Shown here in pieces: positions 44,759 through 55,908 of a DNA stretch of 64,000 nt; position 1 is the stretch's first letter; every line of letters begins with the position of its first letter. Below the pieces are notes generated by a model that did no database searches, was not told where the DNA came from, and saw only the letters and a list, made by a program, of their open reading frames with translations. Origin of the DNA: Melampsora larici-populina 98AG31 (taxonomy: Eukaryota > Basidiomycota > Pucciniomycetes > Pucciniales > Melampsoraceae). Where the stretch lies: the NCBI RefSeq assembly GCF_000204055.1, contig NW_006768827.1, forward strand, positions 389,652-453,651. Direction: 5' to 3'. A program made the position numbers and the translations under genes.

Positions 44759-47700
44759 ATGGCCGGCATCAACCCTGAACACCCTTACACAGACCCATGT
44801 AAGCAATTTTATAAGCTCACATGCGACATTCAGCCTCTAACAAATTATGTTCGCAGGCATTTATGCCAGTTCCGAGGATCCAGCGGACCCCCAAATACGG
44901 TGCTCTGCATGCCACAGCCGAATGCTGGCCAACTACCGAGGCCACATCAAGACAGCCGCACATTGCAACTCAGTTCAGCGCCTTCTTCAGCGACAGGTCG
45001 ATGATGAAGCCATGCTGGCCACCATCCAAAACCCACCAGTTTCATCGATGGAACACCCCCAATTCGATGACCCAGAGGAACAGGATCCCCATCAGCCTGT
45101 CTATCCTTACCCTGAGTCTCCGGAATGACCTCTCACACCTCTCTCCTTTCTTCGAGATCGCAATGGCAATGCCCTGTCGGATTCGGATTCCGACTCTGGC
45201 CAATCCGACAACCTTTTGGACTTTCAAATGCTCCGTCAAGCCCTAGAAGCCATGGACAACCTGCTTGACCAGGAAATCGAAGAGGAGCATGCCAATGCTT
45301 TGGACATAGACGACAACGTGATGCCCGTGGAAGCAGATGTTTCCAATGGCTGGTACCCATTCACCAACAAAGAGGTTAGTTCACGACAACAATGTGATTT
45401 GAAAAACCGCTAATTAACATTTGCCGTCTCTCCAAATGACACAGCAGATCGTCGCAATGCTAATCATTGGTTCAACACGAAGCCTCCTCTCCCGTCTACA
45501 ATACAAGCGGATTCAATTGATCCTGCAAATCTGTAACGTGGACCTCCCTGCGTGGGGATCTTTACGAGCTTTAAGCAACCGACTAAAGCGCAAAATGGGA
45601 CTTGAAATTGCGGCGAGGGACAGTCCAACGGGCAGCCCGTTATTTGGCTTGAGGGTGCAGACCATCGTGGCAAGCGTAAGTGATTGCAAGTCATGCAATC
45701 AGTTTCGGTTTGCCACTCCGTTACTAACTTTGGCCTCAATGGTTCTAGGAGCTGGCGAATCCAATCGTCAGCCCCCATCTGGTTTTCATTCCAGAGCTAC
45801 CTGTCCAGTGCCCTGTCAATCGTCTCTCGCAGTGCCAAAAGTGGCCAGAGTTGTATCCACCACACCTTCGAGTGCAAATGATCACCTCGAAGTCCAAGCA
45901 CTTATATATACGAGCCTGTGCAGGTTACATCCGGTCAACTGATTGTACCCATCTTTTTCTACCAGCAAGATGATGAAATCATGGCCAAATGCCTTTGGGC
46001 CGTGGTGGCCCAGGATCCTTTACTCGTTTCGGCTTATAATATATCCTTCGAAGATGAGCCCTCCTTCGATTCACCCGAGCTGTTATCACTCAATGTCAAC
46101 ATGTTTTGGAGGACCTTTGACGCGGTGAAGCTGGATAACCGTACTCGTCTCAGTGACTCATGCGGAAATCATATGTATCGTGAGTCAAAGCCGTTGGTCA
46201 TTGAGTGATTATCAAACGACTGACGTCATAAGTTTGTGTAGAGCATACCACACAAGGTGTTCAATTGGTTTCAATGGTCAATCCATGGAGGACCAAAGCG
46301 CAAGGGAAAATTGTCCGACACGTACCACTAACAATATACTCAGACAATACTTCAGGTAACGTTTCCAAAAAATAAAACAAGCATATGAGCATTTACTTCA
46401 CCCTCTCGGGTTTGCCTCCCTTTTGGTCGAACCAAGAGTACAACATTCATTTCTTGGCTACGACCAACTGTGCTTCCGCGCTGGAATTGTTTGACCAGGT
46501 AGTTGATGATATCAAGTAAGTTGTTGTGCATTTACCAATGGCAACTATTGGATGCTAACATTTGTGGAACAAAGTGATTTAGGTAGGAACAGTTTCACTG
46601 CGTATGATCACACACTCGGCCAGGACGTGTGTGCAATGGTGGTTATTCTTGGGCACCTAGGCGATTCGCCGATGCTGCATGCTGAAATATGCGACACGAA
46701 GAATCCAGCAAACACGTTGACACCGTGTCGAATGTGTGAACTTCAAGTGGATCGCCAGGTGGAAAAACAATCCGAAGAGTATGTTTGTCACTTCTTGGGT
46801 CTAGACGCACATGGGCAAAAGGTGAATTGTCTGGGATCTTTTATTTGTGGATTCTGCTAAAAGGTCTTTCCTGATAAAGGCAGCACTGCGTATACGAGAT
46901 TGGACTGTGACTCGTGAACAAACTCGGGAGATCTGGCGCACAGCTCAAAGGTGCAACAGCAAAAAGCTCGTAGAACACATGGGACGATCGTATGGGCTTC
47001 AAGATACTATGAATGAATACTTCATCCATCTGGTACAGTCTGCTCAAGATAACCTGGCAGATCAGTAGGTTGACATTCTTTGCGAGAACCTCAACCTTGA
47101 GTGGGGTGACAGGCTCTTCAATCCGATGTTGAGGCTCGATGGTGCGTATGCTTTGTTAATATCAGAGCTTTTCCTGTGCTGAGCAAACTCGGTCTGTTCC
47201 AGCAGGTTTTGACGGACACCTTGATACCCACGTCGAGATCCTCCATGTCGTACTGTTGGGGGTGACGAAGTACCCATTCCGTGACACGATGAAGGTCATT
47301 AAGCCAGGAAAAGCCGGCGCCAGGAAGTACAACCACCTATATGCGCGGTGGCACTCTTTCAATTGTAAAGGTTTGAACGTGCCTCCTATCCTGCCAAATA
47401 CTTTGATCCAGTTCTTCCAAAGCCTGGTAGGCAAAGAATTCCGCACCGTGTTGCAGAGGGTGCCGTTTGTTATATACGATCTAGTCACCGAAGAAGTCCG
47501 ACATCTATGGACAGCGCTGTGCATGTTAGGTTCCTATGTATTTCAAACCAAAATCAACAACGTCGACGTCTACCTGAAGGAACTCAATACCCACATAGAT
47601 ATATTCATGAATCAGCTTGTGTCGATGACGGCCCAATGGGTCAACAAGCCAAAATTTCATATGTTGGGACATCTCAAAGCCTCAATCAGCCGATTTGGAC

Positions 47701-48676
47701 CACCCTGTCTTGTAGTCACGGAGAAGTTCGAATCATTCAACGGGAAGACTCGCGACGCCTCCGTCCATTCCCACAAACAAAGCCCAGGTAACGATATTGC
47801 AAACACCTTCCTCACTGCTCTGATGTTGCGGATTTTCCTTTTGGGGGCTTCTTTCTTTGATAAGGACCTGCACGCGCGCGTGGCGCCTGGACGTGAAATT
47901 CAATCACTGATGACCAGGATCCCCGAGTTGTCTCAGGGCTCGGGCCTCGACATCACCGTGGGCAACGTGGGTTTACACACAGACAGTGGCAAGTGTTCCA
48001 GTGCTTGCCTCTATCTTGTCAACATACAATCTGATTGTACATGTTTGGCCTATCAGGGCCGAAGAAAGACCAGGCCGCGGTGCCGGCATGTCTGGAACCT
48101 TTGGGATTGGATGCGAATTTGGAAGAACTGCAGAGTGTCACTTTGCCCTCTTGCCAAAAGATTGAGCCCGAGGACTTCGTCGCCGTAAGTCATCCTTGCA
48201 GTGTTGATTTTCCCTGATTATCGTTGAATTTTTGTGTTTCCTTTCTAGGTGAAAGGCGAAGGCCTCATAGGCCAGGTCGTTTCGTTGTGGAAACCTGCGG
48301 GGAAATCATCCTCAAAGGTCATTCTCCTGCTTGCCAAATGCAACAAGGGCCGAATAGTACCTTTTTACGGCATGCAAGAGTTTATCGTCTCAGGCAACAC
48401 GTTCCCATGTGACATCAAGGTAAGTTGGAGCCAATCACCTCCTTCTAGCCCAGCTCTTGGGGCCAGGATTTGACATGTTTGTTCCAAAGAACCTCGAGTG
48501 CCTGATGAACATGCAGCACAACTGTCATGATTGTCATTGCACTGTTACCTCGACCCTTTCGAAGAAGATCAAAAGGAGAGCGACCCGGATTTCGGTGCCC
48601 ACAATGCAACACGAGGCGCATCAATCTTACGTTCTGAATGCGGCTTCACATTACTCTGCCGAACTACATCGCAAAT

Positions 48677-49575
48677 TGTTAAGATACTATACGTATCTTG
48701 GTAGTAGTCAAAGTAAATTACCTGTTTAGGTAAAGGTGGTATTGGTTTAATGGGGTGCAGTAAAGAAAGTCAAGTGCCTGTTTAAGGAAAAGTGTAGTAA
48801 TGGTTAGTGGCAGTTATTGAAGGGATGGATAGTGTGTTTGGAAGCAAGGGGTTGATTTTTGTTTCTCTGATTTGACTCTTATATACGTGTTGAACTTTGT
48901 CCCACTTTCTGATTCTTTTCCTTATCGAAAAGAATCAGTAAGTTATTTCTCTATCAACTCAGAAGACTATTATATTAATTTCTTACTAATGTTCTCTGCC
49001 TGATTATTTTCTCTACTATTCTGTGTCCTTAAGTTTCATTTTATCTGTCTGTTCATTTACTAAACAGAACCTTCGCGCGTCTCTGATCTTCATTCGAGCT
49101 CGCAGGTAGTTATCACTTCTCTACAACTCAGTCGTGCTAGTTTTTCTCTCTCTTACTTATTTGTGTCTGAACCATTTAGGTCAGTCTTAGTTTGTTCGTC
49201 GTAGACACAGCTTTAGCAGCTCTAGTCTTACGCGTCACTTGTGCCCTCAGGTGTGTTACATCGAAAAGAATCATTTCATTTTATCTGTCTGTTCATTTAC
49301 TAAACAGAACCTTCGCGCGTCTCTGATCTTCATTCGAGCTCGCAGGTCAGTCTTAGTTTGTTCGTCGTAGACACAGCTTTAGCAGCTCTAGTCTTACGCG
49401 TCACTTGTGCCCTCAGGTCAGTCTTAGTTTGTTCGTCGTAGACACAGCTTTAGCAGCTCTAGTCTTACGCGTCACTTGTGCCCTCAGGTGTTATTCTCTA
49501 TCTGCTAGAGCTTCATTCGACTAGGACTTTCTCAGTAAATCTCTGACTCGAGGCAAGATTCATTGAATCTTTATA
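48677..49575 (+). repeat. Copia 5' LTR
   Basis: 899 bases. It contains a TATATA-like motif near 48890 and internal tandem structure: a 71-base unit beginning GGTCAGTCTTAGTTTG occurs three times (about 49179, 49345 and 49416), and a ~70-base unit with ACTAAACAGAACCTTCGCG occurs twice (about 49033 and 49275). Confidence 0.93.
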
Positions 49576-49587
49576 TGGTAGCGAGAG
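49576..49587 (+). promoter_or_regulatory. Copia primer-binding site
   Basis: TGGTAGCGAGAG directly follows the 5' LTR, where the tRNA primer of minus-strand synthesis binds. The TGGTAGC start resembles sites that pair with initiator-Met-type tRNA; the exact tRNA was not determined. Confidence 0.65.
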
Positions 49588-49615
49588 GGCCGATCTTTTC
49601 GACCGTTAACTTTAC

Positions 49616-52600
49616 ATGAACCCAGAAGACGTCGACTCCTCAGCAGAAGACGCTACTGTTACAGAAGGTTCAAGCTCATCTGATACATCCGATTCTTTTG
49701 GAACGGTTAAGGACTCTTTACTAGATCCTATTTCTTCTTCTTCTCCACGTCAAGATCCTTCCACTCGTCTTAATTCTACCTCGCACGCACTCACTATGTC
49801 TGAATCTGTCGAACATCGAACTTTTGGGACTCCTATCCAAAAATTTTCTCAGAGTATGACAAACGCCATGAGTAAATACAAAGTCTCGGCAGATCTCTCG
49901 GACGACAACCACACGGAATGGAGTCAGTCCATCATGGAGGTCCTTCGGTCACTCAACCTTCATCAGTTTGTAAAAGTAAAAGATTACACAGACGAGGAAT
50001 TGACGCCCGAGGAAAACGAAATTACTCGTTTTAATGTCACCACTTACATTCTCCATCGACTCGATACTGTCAATAGTGTCCGAACTCGTAATCGTTTGAC
50101 TGATCCAAATGATGCGTCCGAAATCATCTATGACCCGTTTTTGTGCTGGAATTTCCTCAAAGAGTACCACAACCGAATCTCCGAGGACAAACTGGAATCT
50201 GTCACACGTACTCTATATGCGTGTCGAATTTCAAGCTCAGATTCTCTTACCGTGTTCGTGGATAAGTTCGAGAACCTTATCCGAGAGTTCTATCGCCTGA
50301 AGGGCGAAATGTCTGATGCCCAATCAGCTCGAATGCTCCTAGGGGCTATTCCGTCGTTGTCTATCGAAACCAAGGACAACATCCACAATACTGTTGTACC
50401 TTTAACTCGTGAAGGTGTCAGCAGCTATCTCCGGAAATTCGAAGAACGACACGGTTGGACGTGCTCAGCCATCAAGGAGGTCAACGCCGTCAGTGCAAAC
50501 TCAAGTGTGTTGAAGAAAACGTCAAGTGAATGTACTCCGGATCATTGTCTTGGCCCTCATATGGCAAAGAACTGCTGGTCAAAGCCTGAGAATGCCGACA
50601 AACGTGCAGCTTTTCTCGCTAAAATTAGAGGAAAATCTCGGGTTGACTCGTCTAGTTCTCATCATGCTTCTGGTACACCTCCTTTGTCGACACCAACTTT
50701 ACGAGGCGCCAAGAAAGTGTATGATGCTGGGGTAAACGCAGCGTCAGCCAGTCTAGCTGTTCTGTCCCTCCATGTTGAATTTCTGGAAGATTCTGTCGAA
50801 AGCTCTTCTGACGAAACTTGCGAAGTATTTGCCGCTCCTTCCGAATTCGACGATAACCCGGACGAGTCACCTTCTGTATCCACCATTCTGTCCAATTCAC
50901 AAGAATGGGCTCTCCATGACACAGGAGCAACCCACCATATGTTCAAAGACTTGAAGTATTTCGACCCGAATTCACTTTCCAAAATCGATGATTCGAGTAA
51001 ACGTCTAAAATTGGCTGGAGGAGACATGTCTTTATCTGTACACAGTCGTGGTGTGGCAAAATTGTTAGCTGGTGATGATAGCTTATTTGAATTAAAGAAC
51101 TCACTTTATGTCCCTGATCTCACTCGGAATCTTGTGGCGGGCGGTCTCCTCAAAAAACTAGGAGTTCGCGAAGTCTTTCACGACAGCAAGGATTTTTCTC
51201 TGGTGTTAAAGGATCTGGCGATCTTCAACGGCTTCATTTCGGAAAACAATCTTATGTTCATCATGCTCCACCCTGTGAGTGGAATCTCTCCCTCGTCAGC
51301 AAATACTTCAGTCACTAAAGTTTCTTCTACTCTGCAACATCGCCGACTAGGGCATGTAAGCGAAAAATACCTGAAAATCATGGAGAAAAAGGGTAGCCTG
51401 GATGAATTCAATTATTTGGGGGATCTGTCAAACTGTGATATTTGTTCTTTGTCCAAAAATACCAAGCTCCCTCACAACAAAACTCGGCCGCGTGCTCTGA
51501 ATTTCCTAGAAAATGTTCATGTTGATATTAGTGGAATTATTAGAACCAAAGGCTTGAATAATGAAAATTATTTTATACTTTTCTGTGATGATTACTCCGC
51601 ATATCGTCATATCTATCCTCTGAAAGATCGAGGCAAAGAAGAAGTGTACAACGTATTCATGGCTTACATTGCCGTTGTCGAAAGACAGACTAGCTGTTCT
51701 CTCAAACAATTCACTCTTGATCGTGGAGGCGAATTTCTAAACAATCTACTCGGTTCCAAACTCAATCAATTGGGCATTGTGTTACATCTGACCGCTGGTC
51801 ATTCACCCGAAGAGAATGGAGTTTCTGAACGTGGTATGCGCATAGTCGCTACCAGGGCACGTTCAATGATGCTCGAATCTGGGGTTCCTATAAATTTCTG
51901 GTACCTAGCGTGTGATGCAGCTGTGTTTCTCACTAACAGGTGTGTTACTGCAGCTATTGAGCTAGGAAAGACTCCGTTCGAAGTCTGGAACTTTCGAAAA
52001 CCTTCTGTCTCACACCTCAGAGTCTTTGGGTGTCAAGCATTCGGTCTCATCCGTAAAGAACTTCGAGACTCGAAGTTCTCTCCAGTAAGCTCTGAAGGGG
52101 TATTGGTGGGGTTTGAAGCGGACAATTTTAATTACCGGATTCTTGATCTTTCATCACGTAAAATTTACCTTACCCATCATGCTACTTTCAACGAAGACGT
52201 TTTTCCTCTTAAATCTATTGTCACATCTTCCACTGTTCCAACCTCATCAACTCCGCATGAACCAGTTAAAGTTACGTTTTTCGATGACGAAAGTGACTCC
52301 GAGCTGGATGTCACCACGAAACGTGAAATGTCACGGACCGAGAATACCTCACCTTCAGTGCCAAACGGACCTTCCTCAACCGAACCTATCATCTCTCGTC
52401 GCTCAACCAGAAACGCAAACAAGCTTCACGATTCTTTGAAAGGAATGTGCTCTATAGCGGAATTCTGTGACGACTTTATCACTCACTCGTATTTTGAATG
52501 TCTTCCGGTGGAATGCAATCTCACTGATTTTCAAAATGCTCCTGATCCTAAATCGTACAAAAAGGCAATGGCGTCGTCTGAGAGTGATCTGTGGAAGAGT

Positions 52601-54115
52601 GCGTGTGACAAAGAATTCAAATCACTGAAGGATAAAAAGGTTTGGCTTTTGGTTGATCGGCCCAAAGACCGTAATGTCATTCGCGGCATGTGGATCTTCC
52701 GAAAGAAGCCTCTGATGGATGGAAAGATCAAGTTGAAAGCTCGTTTTGTGGCGATGGGTAATACTCAAATTCCAGGTCAGGACTATGGCGAAACTTTTGC
52801 GCCGACGGGAAAACCAGGATCACTTCGTCTTATTGTTGTTATTGCTTCTGTCAATGGTTGGGAGGTTCACCAGATGGACGCAGTAACTGCGTTCCTGAAC
52901 AATGAACTGGAAGAAGAGTTGTATGTTGAGGTTCCTGAAGGTTACCGGACTGCGTCAACGGTGGGAAAGGTGTGGAGGATGTTAAAGTCACTGTATGGTT
53001 TCAAGCAATCTCCTAAAATATGGCAGGATTCAGTAGAGACCTTCTTGATCGAGATTGGATTCTATCAATGTGAAATTGATCACTGTATATACATCAGGTC
53101 AAGAGGCGAGTCAATTACAATTGTTTATGTCCACGTCGACGATATGGCGATTACTGGGAATGATATCCTCAACTTCAAGAAGGAAATCTCCTCAAAATGG
53201 GAGATGGAGGATCTTGGGATTGCACACACCGTGGTTGGGATCCAAATTCAACGTCTTGATCAATTTACATACTCAATGTCTCAACAAGATTATGCGTTGA
53301 CAATCCTAAAAAGATTCAACATGACGACTTCAAAACCGGCTGTGACTCCACTCTCTCCTAATGTGAAATTACTCAAGGCGACGGATGAAGAGGCGAAAAC
53401 TTTTGCTCAAGAAAAGCTGCCTTATCGCAGCGTGGTAGGGTCACTCATGTATCTTGCTCAGTGTACACGACCGGACTTGGCTCACGCGGTAGGCGTCCTA
53501 TCCCAGCATCTCGAAACGCCAGCAAAAGCTCACTGGGATTCAGCTATCCACGTCTTACGATATCTACTTCACACAATAAACGTGGGTATTGTGTATTCGG
53601 GAAACTCCAATGCTCAGCTTTCTGGTCAACGAAGTTTTGCTTGTCCGGTGTCCCACTGTGATGCGGACTGGGCCGGTGATCAATCAACGCGTCGCTCTAC
53701 TACAGGTTATGTTTTCGTACTTGCAGGAGGTCCGGTGTCGTGGCGTAGTCGTCTTCAGCCTACCGTGGCATTGTCATCCACCGAGGCGGAGTATCGTGCA
53801 ATCACAGAAGCTGGCCAAGAACTTTTGTGGCTTCGTAAGATGCTGTCAAAGTTTGGCTTCGAGGACCCGAACCCTACTGTACTACACAGCGACAACTTGG
53901 GTGCGATCCACCTAACTTCGAAGTCAATTTTTCATGCACGAACTAAACATATAGAAATTCATTATCATTGGATACGAGAAGTGGTGAAAAAGGGTGACAT
54001 GGTGGTAAAACACTGTCCAACTCATCTTATGGTGGCGGATCTTCTCACTAAGCAACTTCCTAAAGATCAGTTTGCAACCTTAAGGAAAAGTTTAGGATTG
54101 CGATTTTTGGGCTAA
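49616..54115 (+). CDS. Copia Gag-Pol polyprotein (1499 aa)
   Basis: One open frame from ATG 49616 to TAA 54113-54115. Approximate residues: Gag 1-350 with a zinc-knuckle-like CTPDHCLGPHMAKNC near 305; protease HDTGATHHMF near 435; GAG-preintegrase HRRLGH..CDICSLSK near 575-620; integrase with Asp in HVDISG (635), Asp in TLDRGGEF (700) and Glu in PEENGVSER (732); RT from RGMWIFRKKP (1023) with HQMDAVTAFLN and the VHVDDM box (1172); RNase H with HCDADWAGD (1347), LSSTEAEYRA (1387) and HSDNLGAIHL (1424). This is the Copia order (integrase before RT) at full length with every catalytic residue in place. No frameshift or stop was found. Confidence 0.95.
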   Translation: MNPEDVDSSAEDATVTEGSSSSDTSDSFGTVKDSLLDPISSSSPRQDPSTRLNSTSHALTMSESVEHRTFGTPIQKFSQSMTNAMSKYKVSADLSDDNHTEWSQSIMEVLRSLNLHQFVKVKDYTDEELTPEENEITRFNVTTYILHRLDTVNSVRTRNRLTDPNDASEIIYDPFLCWNFLKEYHNRISEDKLESVTRTLYACRISSSDSLTVFVDKFENLIREFYRLKGEMSDAQSARMLLGAIPSLSIETKDNIHNTVVPLTREGVSSYLRKFEERHGWTCSAIKEVNAVSANSSVLKKTSSECTPDHCLGPHMAKNCWSKPENADKRAAFLAKIRGKSRVDSSSSHHASGTPPLSTPTLRGAKKVYDAGVNAASASLAVLSLHVEFLEDSVESSSDETCEVFAAPSEFDDNPDESPSVSTILSNSQEWALHDTGATHHMFKDLKYFDPNSLSKIDDSSKRLKLAGGDMSLSVHSRGVAKLLAGDDSLFELKNSLYVPDLTRNLVAGGLLKKLGVREVFHDSKDFSLVLKDLAIFNGFISENNLMFIMLHPVSGISPSSANTSVTKVSSTLQHRRLGHVSEKYLKIMEKKGSLDEFNYLGDLSNCDICSLSKNTKLPHNKTRPRALNFLENVHVDISGIIRTKGLNNENYFILFCDDYSAYRHIYPLKDRGKEEVYNVFMAYIAVVERQTSCSLKQFTLDRGGEFLNNLLGSKLNQLGIVLHLTAGHSPEENGVSERGMRIVATRARSMMLESGVPINFWYLACDAAVFLTNRCVTAAIELGKTPFEVWNFRKPSVSHLRVFGCQAFGLIRKELRDSKFSPVSSEGVLVGFEADNFNYRILDLSSRKIYLTHHATFNEDVFPLKSIVTSSTVPTSSTPHEPVKVTFFDDESDSELDVTTKREMSRTENTSPSVPNGPSSTEPIISRRSTRNANKLHDSLKGMCSIAEFCDDFITHSYFECLPVECNLTDFQNAPDPKSYKKAMASSESDLWKSACDKEFKSLKDKKVWLLVDRPKDRNVIRGMWIFRKKPLMDGKIKLKARFVAMGNTQIPGQDYGETFAPTGKPGSLRLIVVIASVNGWEVHQMDAVTAFLNNELEEELYVEVPEGYRTASTVGKVWRMLKSLYGFKQSPKIWQDSVETFLIEIGFYQCEIDHCIYIRSRGESITIVYVHVDDMAITGNDILNFKKEISSKWEMEDLGIAHTVVGIQIQRLDQFTYSMSQQDYALTILKRFNMTTSKPAVTPLSPNVKLLKATDEEAKTFAQEKLPYRSVVGSLMYLAQCTRPDLAHAVGVLSQHLETPAKAHWDSAIHVLRYLLHTINVGIVYSGNSNAQLSGQRSFACPVSHCDADWAGDQSTRRSTTGYVFVLAGGPVSWRSRLQPTVALSSTEAEYRAITEAGQELLWLRKMLSKFGFEDPNPTVLHSDNLGAIHLTSKSIFHARTKHIEIHYHWIREVVKKGDMVVKHCPTHLMVADLLTKQLPKDQFATLRKSLGLRFLG

Positions 54116-54118
54116 TTT

Positions 54119-54132
54119 CCTTTGAGGGGGTG
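54119..54132 (+). promoter_or_regulatory. Copia polypurine tract
   Basis: TTGAGGGGGTG lies immediately before the 3' LTR, the expected place for plus-strand priming. Confidence 0.7.
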
Positions 54133-55031
54133 TGTTAAGATACTATACGTATCTTGGTAGTAGTCAAAGTAAATTACCTGTTTAGGTAAAGGTGGTATTG
54201 GTTTAATGGGGTGCAGTAAAGAAAGTCAAGTGCCTGTTTAAGGAAAAGTGTAGTAATGGTTAGTGGCAGTTATTGAAGGGATGGATAGTGTGTTTGGAAG
54301 CAAGGGGTTGATTTTTGTTTCTCTGATTTGACTCTTATATACGTGTTGAACTTTGTCCCACTTTCTGATTCTTTTCCTTATCGAAAAGAATCAGTAAGTT
54401 ATTTCTCTATCAACTCAGAAGACTATTATATTAATTTCTTACTAATGTTCTCTGCCTGATTATTTTCTCTACTATTCTGTGTCCTTAAGTTTCATTTTAT
54501 CTGTCTGTTCATTTACTAAACAGAACCTTCGCGCGTCTCTGATCTTCATTCGAGCTCGCAGGTAGTTATCACTTCTCTACAACTCAGTCGTGCTAGTTTT
54601 TCTCTCTCTTACTTATTTGTGTCTGAACCATTTAGGTCAGTCTTAGTTTGTTCGTCGTAGACACAGCTTTAGCAGCTCTAGTCTTACGCGTCACTTGTGC
54701 CCTCAGGTGTGTTACATCGAAAAGAATCATTTCATTTTATCTGTCTGTTCATTTACTAAACAGAACCTTCGCGCGTCTCTGATCTTCATTCGAGCTCGCA
54801 GGTCAGTCTTAGTTTGTTCGTCGTAGACACAGCTTTAGCAGCTCTAGTCTTACGCGTCACTTGTGCCCTCAGGTCAGTCTTAGTTTGTTCGTCGTAGACA
54901 CAGCTTTAGCAGCTCTAGTCTTACGCGTCACTTGTGCCCTCAGGTGTTATTCTCTATCTGCTAGAGCTTCATTCGACTAGGACTTTCTCAGTAAATCTCT
55001 GACTCGAGGCAAGATTCATTGAATCTTTATA
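54133..55031 (+). repeat. Copia 3' LTR
   Basis: 899 bases, the same length and internal repeat pattern as the 5' LTR. It is followed by the CAAAT duplication. Confidence 0.93.
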
Positions 55032-55176
55032 CAAATTAGGTGACTTTAAAGTTAATGCCATCTCCCCTGCGCAATGGAACCCATCCATTGCAACCGGCCT
55101 GGCGAAGTGGAAAGCCACCCCGCGTCCCGTTCGAAAGAAAAGGAAACAGTCTGCAGCTCCCGAATCTCCAGCCTAA

Positions 55177-55908
55177 CCGTATATTCAGGCCTCCTGATCA
55201 ATGTCGGGCGGCGATCATGACATGGAAGGTTGTTTGCCTGAGATGACTGTGGTCATAGGATGGGCGTATTTTATTGTATTACACACGCGACGTGTCAAAT
55301 CAATTCTGATGTAATGTGACAAATTCATGAGTCACTCTGTACACTATGATCTTTGTACCAAGTGGACAAAGAACCACATGTCAACCTCTGGTGACCCTTG
55401 TGGAAGAACTAACGGGAGCTTCCGTTGGTGCTTATACCTCGGAACTGCCCCTCCGATTTGGTCCAGGTAGCAGGAGCACCCGCTGCCTGGACGCAGGCGA
55501 ATAATGCGACCCATACTATAATTGGAATCATAGTATGGCGTCACATTATGCGCATTAATCTAATACGACGCAAGTCATCCGTCACGATGACGATGGAACT
55601 TTCGGCGGCTATCTCAAGTGAAGAGGATGGCCTCTGGTCCAGCTTTGGTGATAAGATAGATATGATATGATATATATCTTATATATCATATCATATCACC
55701 AAAGCCAAACAATCCTTTTTGGCCAGGTTTGCAGGCGATATATCATGGTGTACAAACTCTAAATACATGTGCAGGAACGGCCAAAAACACAGTTGCAAAA
55801 GGTGTCCCCAGAGGAATTGACGTCTGCTCGGAAATTCCACACAGAAATACTCAGATCGAAACAAATCCCCGTTGCCATTCATCCGCGGCCAAGCACACAT
55901 ACAAATTG
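55177..55908. other. Spacer with strong hairpins
   Basis: No gene. An inverted repeat around GCTTTGGTGAT..ATATGATATGATATATATCTT..ATATATCATATCATATCACC (about 55636-55706) could form a long AT-rich cruciform. A smaller one has CATACTAT and ATAGTATG arms (about 55510-55540). The first may be the tip of an unrecognised element. Confidence 0.55.

Larger units (their letters stand above)
48677..55031 (+). mobile_element. Full-length Copia LTR retrotransposon
   Basis: 899-bp LTRs at both ends (TGTTAAGA..TTTATA), 5-bp target duplication CAAAT (48672-48676 and 55032-55036), a primer-binding site right after the left LTR, a purine tract before the right LTR, and one open gag-pol frame. I noticed no difference between the two LTRs in any segment compared. 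Without the element the two halves of the Plavaka-like last exon join in frame (HRK-LGDFKVNAIS). Everything needed for movement seems present, so it is probably recent and possibly active. Confidence 0.93.
44759..55176 (+). pseudogene. Plavaka/CACTA-type transposase gene, multi-exon, split by Copia
   Basis: Start at ATG 44759 (MAGINPEHPYTDP). Supported exons: 44759-44798, 44857-45374, 45445-45675 and 45749-46178, with more to 48676; the last exon resumes after the Copia element at 55037 and stops at 55174-55176. Features in order: a zinc finger (CSACHSRMLANYRGHIKTAAH), WYPFTNKE, CNVDLPAWGSLRALSNRL, a core with LTIYSDNTSGNVSK, a cysteine block (TPCRMCELQ), NKPKFHMLGHLKASISRFGP with VVTEKFESFNGKTRDASVHS, and a late CHDCHC motif. 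This order is that of a large transposase family common in rusts and other basidiomycetes, here called Plavaka/CACTA-type; the exact superfamily name is uncertain. TGA at 45126-45128 and TAA after SGNVSKK (near 46370) show decay. Confidence 0.75.
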
